Positions 58,217-64,000 of a stretch of 64,000 bases of DNA are shown in pieces. A program made the position numbers and the translations under genes. Position 1 is the stretch's first letter. Each line of letters opens with the position of its first letter. Source of the DNA: Siphonodentalium dalli (Eukaryota; Mollusca; Scaphopoda; Gadilida; Siphonodentaliidae); the NCBI GenBank assembly GCA_032622095.1, contig CP136065.1:67673675-67737674 (forward strand), given 5' to 3'. The notes under the pieces were generated by a model, which was not told where the DNA came from, made no database searches, and worked only from the letters and a program-made list of their open reading frames with translations.

Positions 58217-58646
58217 GTCCTGGTTTCTGGGTGTCAGTCGATAGGACTGGCCCAGGTTTCCATCGAACCAGGGATGACCAGTAATGGCCCCGGACATGTG
58301 TGTCCCGTCATTGTTTTTGCGACCCTCGTTTCTGGTTATGTGCGCACAATCAATATTGAATAGACTGGTTCCTAGTCAAAAGCTGCACAAACCTGAACAC
58401 GTGGTAACCTGACCACGCAACAGCAATGGGATCTCACACTCACAATCAGTGACAGTTGAGCCTCGAACTAACGAGTTATATTTTTCGGCGGTGTCGTTTT
58501 TGCCGTTTGACGTGGCATTCTGATGCTTTTATCCGCTCTCCCATGCAGTACGCCATTGTTATTATTCATGTAATGTATAGTCTCTTTTAGATCAATCAGC
58601 GTTAGTACCACGTCTGATTGCTGAATATATCACAGTGATTGTTTCG
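58217..58646. other. 430-bp block present only in copy B
   Basis: Copy A reads GGCAGTGTTTCTCGTTGC without interruption near 26430; copy B has GGCAGTGTT, this block, then TTTCTCGTTGC. The block is more GC-rich than its surroundings, starts with a small stem (AGTCCTGG...AGGACTGG) and encodes nothing recognisable. It is an insertion into B or a deletion from A. Confidence 0.8.
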
Positions 58647-58987
58647 TTTCTCGTTGCTCGCATAGTATAACATACTATGGTAAATTGCCATAATGTTAAT
58701 TATGGGCTATATGTGGCAAAACTATAGTTGAGTGCCGACACATAATATCTTCAGCATAACACATGTAGTAACAGTACAACCACGAAACAGTTGAATTTGT
58801 CTTCGCATGTGCAACTTCTGGAACCTCTCATACCCCCCTGCGTATATTCAACTAATTCGATGTGGCTTCAGACGACTTGACTGTTCATAGCTGAGTGTGG
58901 TAGAGCTAATGTCAGGCAGACGAACCATTCAAAAGCTACCACTTGCAAGTGTAGATGCCATATGAGATATGGCGCGAGAGATAGAGG

Positions 58988-59048
58988 GGGAGAGAGAGAG
59001 AGAGTGATGGAGAGAGAGAGAGGGAGAGAGAGAGAGAGGGGGAGAGAG

Positions 59049-59093
<45 letters not shown>
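58988..59093. repeat. GA then TA microsatellite at the deletion junction of copy B
   Basis: An interrupted GA run to 59052 is followed by a pure TA run to 59093, then sequence equivalent to 29458 of copy A. This marks the join across the 2.58 kb missing from B. Confidence 0.93.
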
Positions 59094-59097
<4 letters not shown>

Positions 59098-59624
59098 CGG
59101 TATATATATGGACGGTATTATTCAAGAAAATGTAGTGCATTTATTTCACTGTGTGTTTAAAGAACAATTTATAGTCTCGGTGGCAATAGATGTGGACGTT
59201 GGTGAACGTGACCTTTATGATCATATAGCTTTATATTATATAACTTTAGAATATAGTAGTTAAGATGTCTCATGCAGGACAATGGTTTTGAATGGTGATG
59301 TTACCAATAAATCACTTGGTGTACCCAACGTAGGTTAAACTGAATGCAAGATCTCATCAAAGTAACATTCCTCTATATGTTCTTCGCGTTGAACATTTCA
59401 CCCTTGTGTTGATGGCATTGCACTTTCTTGAACCATACCGACCACCACCCAGCGTGAGTATGACATATTATCGGTAATTATCAAATGCATCGTCCTGAAG
59501 ACTACATCCCAGTCTGGTGGGGCTTATATAGTAGTAGCCAATGACACACGTCTGGTTCGTTGATTAAGAACGGCTTCCAAGCGGATTGAAAGATACAATC
59601 TTAGCATACAAGGAAAGCAAAGCC

Positions 59625-60250
59625 ACATGAGATCATGTCTGAATCTAAAACATACACAAAGAAGGGGCGGTCATGGTCCAATTTCATTTCCACTATCATG
59701 ACACATGCCCACAAACTAGCACCGCATGTATTGTTATTATCTGCTTGGATCTGTACGGTGAGGCGATTGATGGACGCCACCAGGACTGTTCTTATGATCA
59801 TGGTCAAGAAGTGTGGGTATATTATGCATTATGGTCTTCTACGCCTTAGCAGAAAGGCATCCGTCAAATGTTAGGCTTTCAACATTCGAAGCCATATACA
59901 GAAGTTGTCCGGCTACGTCAGTACGTGAATATGTGAATTTGTGAACCATATATTGAGAAGTGGCTGGATGGGAAGATCACCAGATGTACAGTTTGTTATC
60001 CACATTAGATAACCAAATCTGAAAAATACGCAGATAGAGAGATCCTTCTGAAAGCTAGTATACGCATCGACCGCACACCTTTGTATTTTATCACGCAAGA
60101 TGACGCTCAGATCCCATATGTAGCATCTGAATTATACCATAAGCTACCACGAATGAAGCTCGCCAAGAATAAGGATAAGAATTCTCAGCTTTCGAGACAA
60201 ACACATGAGCTTGACACCGGCATATGTGTTGTTTGAAACATTCCGATTAG
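59625..60250 (+). pseudogene. Degenerate coding-like sequence of unknown family, copy B
   Basis: Same interrupted reading as 29986-30620, including the LYFITQDDAQIPYVASELYH stretch with one changed residue. Confidence 0.33.
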
Positions 60251-60607
60251 TGGGACCCTTCTACCAAGAAGTGTAGAAAACTGTTTTGGAGTGAGCGAGA
60301 TAGATTAATGTGACGATACGAATGCTGATCCAGATAATGCTGAATGTGGCAAATCAGAATAAGCTCAGGTACTGTTGTTTTTATTCTTGGAAGTCATAAT
60401 ATGACTATTCGGCGCAACCATATACGGTTACGGCCATTATGGGCGCTTAGTGGAGAATGGATTTCTAAATGCCACATCGCGATTATTGTGGGTTTTCATC
60501 CTTCCAGAAGGCGACGACCTATGTTGGAACTAATAGATGGCTTATGTACCGTTTCGTCCAATGCATACATATTGATATTATGACAAAAAGTTTCCTTCAT
60601 CAGATGC

Positions 60608-61577
60608 AAGGTAATTACTTCACCTCAGTATTTACAACTTAACTGCCAGCATGTGTGGAGTTTTCTCGGCAATAATGTCCAGTGATGTGAACATGAGGGA
60701 ATTTCGGTGATTTTTCAAAATTGGTCGGCCATTGTGGGCGCCATTTTGGATTTGGGGGACTTTTATTTGGATGCAATATAAGGACAGTTATTCGACTAAG
60801 TGTTCCCAACGCACAATAGTAAGCAGGTGTGGAGTTGTCGTGACAATAACTTTCACTGATGTTAAAATCAGCGATTTTCGGCGATTTTTCTATTCCTGGT
60901 GGCCATTTTGGCCGCCATCTTGGATTTGGGTGAATATTCCTCAACTCAGGTATAAGAGGAATCCTAGCCCGAGTATATCCTGCACACATATAAAATCATG
61001 GCTGGAGTAATAATAGCAATAACACTCATTGATTCGAAACAGACATTGCGTTATTAGCGTCGTTTTGGCTTTGACCGGATTATACCGGAATTTGGGAAAA
61101 CGTGATATCGGACAACAATATCCGTCAAGGAATGTATATTATGGTCCCCGTGTGTTCAACAATGACTCTTCTAGACGATAAATGTATAAAATCGCATCAA
61201 GGTGCCAATATTTTCCCACAGAGACAAACGAAAGGTGGTTAAATGTCCGAAAAATAGCAATTTTTCACATTTCGGCGGCCATCTTGGATTTTTGCCTAAT
61301 TTGTAAGGGTTGTATATTACCATAACGAATCGAACGGAAAACAAGACCGCATGTGACATCATCTTTACTATAACGGCGATCAAAGAGACATGGTGCATAT
61401 AAAAAAAATGGCCGCCATGATGGACGCCATCTTGTCTGGAGTCTCTGCGGCCACTTTTTTTTCTTGTTAACAAGTGAAAAAAATTAGAGGAGACCGTAAG
61501 GAAGAAATTAGTGGGGTGAAGTTAAGTCCTGGGGGGGGGGGGGGGTGCAGAGGTCTACCAATATCTCCTGGACTATA
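60608..61577 (-). repeat. Right arm of the inverted-repeat element, copy B (solo, uninterrupted)
   Basis: Equivalent to 30972-32178 without the SINE. The matching left arm does not exist in copy B. Confidence 0.88.
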
Positions 61578-61581
61578 AGGA

Positions 61582-61710
61582 TTAACTGTTATGTGGACTG
61601 TTTTTATGGAGATGTAACCGTGAGGTAAGTGGTCATAACTTGTATGTAGAACCCTTCGACCACTTACCTCACGGTTACATCTCAATAAAAGCAGTCCACA
61701 TGACAGTTAA
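61582..61710. repeat. 53-bp hairpin, copy B
   Basis: Arms 61582-61634 and 61658-61710. Two base changes in the right arm relative to copy A weaken the stem slightly. Confidence 0.88.
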
Positions 61711-63311
61711 ACCTTATATTTATATACATTTAGCGAAAAAGCCACTTTTGTAAATGTATTTAAATCGAAAAGTGTATCGTGACAAAACGAGCCCAAAATA
61801 TCCCATAGCACCCTTGGCAAAAGTTAACAGGAACAATTTATCTTTATATTGAAACCCGATGATGTATTAAGTCAATCCTGCGCGAGTCCAAATGCGCCCA
61901 AAACATTGCGCGTTCTATCTTTCCGAAACTGATGACGTGTCGATGTAATTATGAGGCTGCAGTTATGAGCTGTTGCGCGTTCACCGAGAACTAATTGCAA
62001 CTAGCCACGTGGGCGCCGACCAATCGGAATGCTGGATTTAGTGATGATCACACTTAGTATGTAAATATATATACATATATGTACAATAGCGGGGAACGAT
62101 AGTGGCTATAATATTGTACTCAATTTACTCATGCCACAGCCATGATACCATATAATATTTATATATCTCAACCACTCTGGGTGAAGGCACGCCCATTCCC
62201 ATTTTGCCAGTCACATCGAATAATGCAGAAGAACATCAGTTATATGTACCCCCGGATATATTTTGAAATGGGGAGTTTTTGCCCAGCCAAGGTGGGGTAT
62301 TCAGTGTCTCAAATGCATCAAAGGCACACTTCAGAGTTAATGACAATCTCCGACATTGTGCCAGAATATTAACGTAAACATGCATATAAAATGCATCTGT
62401 ACCAGTAAATACATGTATACCACAGCTAACTACATGATAAGTAATAACTTTAGCTACCGAATTGTGCTTGTAAATATCATGCAATTATCTCGCTGGAATT
62501 AACCATATAGGTATTTGAATGCAAATGTCAGTAACACCTATCATGTGCAACTACACAAATTTAATTGCTTATGTCGTTAGCTTTGGTGAAGATGCATTGT
62601 ATATACATGTTTCCGTTCATATTCTGGCAACATATCGTTTTCTACGACGATATTCCTGCACACAAACCCATGTAAACTTGCGATGGTATGAACACACCCT
62701 AAACAATTGAGCAATTTCTCATTAACCATACAACGCGGGTGCTCGCGGGCAGCAAACGCACTCGTGTTTGGCACGATGCCAACATTGTTAATTGCAATTG
62801 ACCAACCAATGTAAATTCCCAAATAAAGTTTCTCTTCAATTGCATATGCGTGATTGACATGTGTTTATTCCCAATACATACATGTTAGTGTTGATCGCAA
62901 GAAATGTATCAAATTTATGGAAATATATTTATGATTTATGCAAACTATGCATTTTTGACTAATAATGGGATTAATTTAGCAAGAAATCACTCTTGTTTCG
63001 ATTAGGGTTATGAAGTTATAACCGAAAAGTTATTATGTGACATCTATGATATTAAGTGATCAAACACATGTTATCATTAATTTTAATGGCTTTTACAAAT
63101 CCCCCAGGTTGCAACCGCTGCATACCTTCGCCAGATACCTGTATTACTGTACTGGATTGCTACGAGATCCACGGAGTGTTGAAGTGTTGACAAATATTTT
63201 CGAAATTTTAAGTTTCAGCTTTCTGATATTACTCTTATTGGTAGGATCATGGTGTACACCAACTATACGAATGTAGTGTTTCTGAATACCAAATTTGCAC
63301 CAATCGCGGGG

Positions 63312-63334
63312 TTGATGATTTAGTAAATCATCAA
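63312..63334. repeat. Perfect 23-bp palindrome, copy B
   Basis: Third identical instance of the palindrome at 5422 and 33925. Confidence 0.8.
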
Positions 63335-64000
63335 TACCACTCGTAGTGTAAATTTGGTGTTGATGGCTGTTGTTTGTTGAGACCCAAACACCGTGTAAAA
63401 TATTGTATTTATTATGATTAAATGCGTCTTTCTGGGACATAAAATGCTTGTATGAATGTAGTTCAAATAATTATCGACCTATTTCGATACCGGAAAACAG
63501 TTCAAAAGTCAATATTATTAGGCGTATTTTGGAGAGCAAACCACCATTTTGCTTTATCTGACATATAATGCGCGTGTTGTGGTTTGCGTTGTAATTAGAA
63601 ACTCTCCGTTGTGTGCGTTGATGTAACAAATACATCCCAGCCATCTGAACGCCTTAATGGTACTACCACTCTTTAAACACACAACGGACCCAACACAACG
63701 CACAATGGATCCAACACACAACGGAACCAAACACGACTAAACACTTCCTGTGACGAATGTGGCGGAATCATCATAGTATGGTAGTAATGAGAACAATATA
63801 TCGTTCATGAAACAATTATATTTATTTATGAAACGTTCAAAACATGGCTATGACAAACAAGTGTGGACCAGCCACGCGTCAATGAACATGAAGGATACTA
63901 AATATACATGCATCAGGCCAGAGGCACATTTCCATAGCTATATCTTAAAGTACGTATTAAATATAGGCAGGCAGATCCTGAATTAAACTATTGTAGTTTT

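Larger units (their letters stand above)
54583..64000 (+). repeat. Recent segmental duplication, copy B (runs off the window)
   Basis: Nearly identical to 22755-34599 in the same orientation, offset about 29.4 kb at its right end. It lacks the left arm and most of the spacer of the inverted-repeat element, lacks the SINE, and has an extra block at 58217-58646. The window ends about 566 bp before the position where the gene 2 counterpart would stop. Confidence 0.95.

Overview
The window is animal, gene-poor, AT-rich and repeat-dense DNA. Introns with GT/AG signals, a TATA promoter, a tRNA-headed SINE, non-LTR reverse transcriptase debris and many minisatellites rule out bacteria and viruses. 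The repeat style (old AAGGTCA-type tandem repeats, foldback elements, minisatellite-bearing non-autonomous elements) and the Val/Pro/Arg/Gln-rich secreted-type proteins suggest a lophotrochozoan, most likely a mollusc. That assignment is an inference.

Few real genes are visible. A Cys-rich PAN/Apple-like terminal exon on the + strand (19-248) closes a gene that enters from the left. Two paralogous repetitive proteins follow on the - strand: gene 1 (last exon 7636-8471) and gene 2 (last exon 35166-36142). Both exons begin at the same acceptor and need an upstream signal-peptide exon that I could not find. At 19613-19670 and 43093-43150 both loci keep a TATA box followed by a short 5' exon and a consensus splice donor, the best candidates for their promoters.

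The window is a tandem array of duplicated blocks. An older duplication relates about 1240-8870 plus 16195-19830 (gene 1) to about 32900-36370 plus 38614-43300 (gene 2). A younger, nearly identical duplication relates 22755-34599 (copy A) to 54583-64000 (copy B, cut by the window edge). Carrying copy A forward by about 29.4 kb predicts a third paralog with its stop near position 64567, just outside the window. The two A/B copies differ by clean events: a SINE only in A, a 2.6 kb loss from B, and a 0.43 kb block only in B.

The rest is repeats: a 41-bp satellite of 87 monomers at 1672-5247 whose probable single-copy relatives sit at four other loci; a 5 kb inverted-repeat element (27164-32178) whose arms carry a 173-bp repeat with YY1-type ATGGCGGC motifs; a 108-bp satellite organised as a five-monomer higher-order unit; two smaller foldback elements (694-1091 and 6566-7113); inverted LINE fragments; an intact-looking SINE (41008-41395); and several minisatellites. 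Long stretches hold no recognisable gene and are stated as such.
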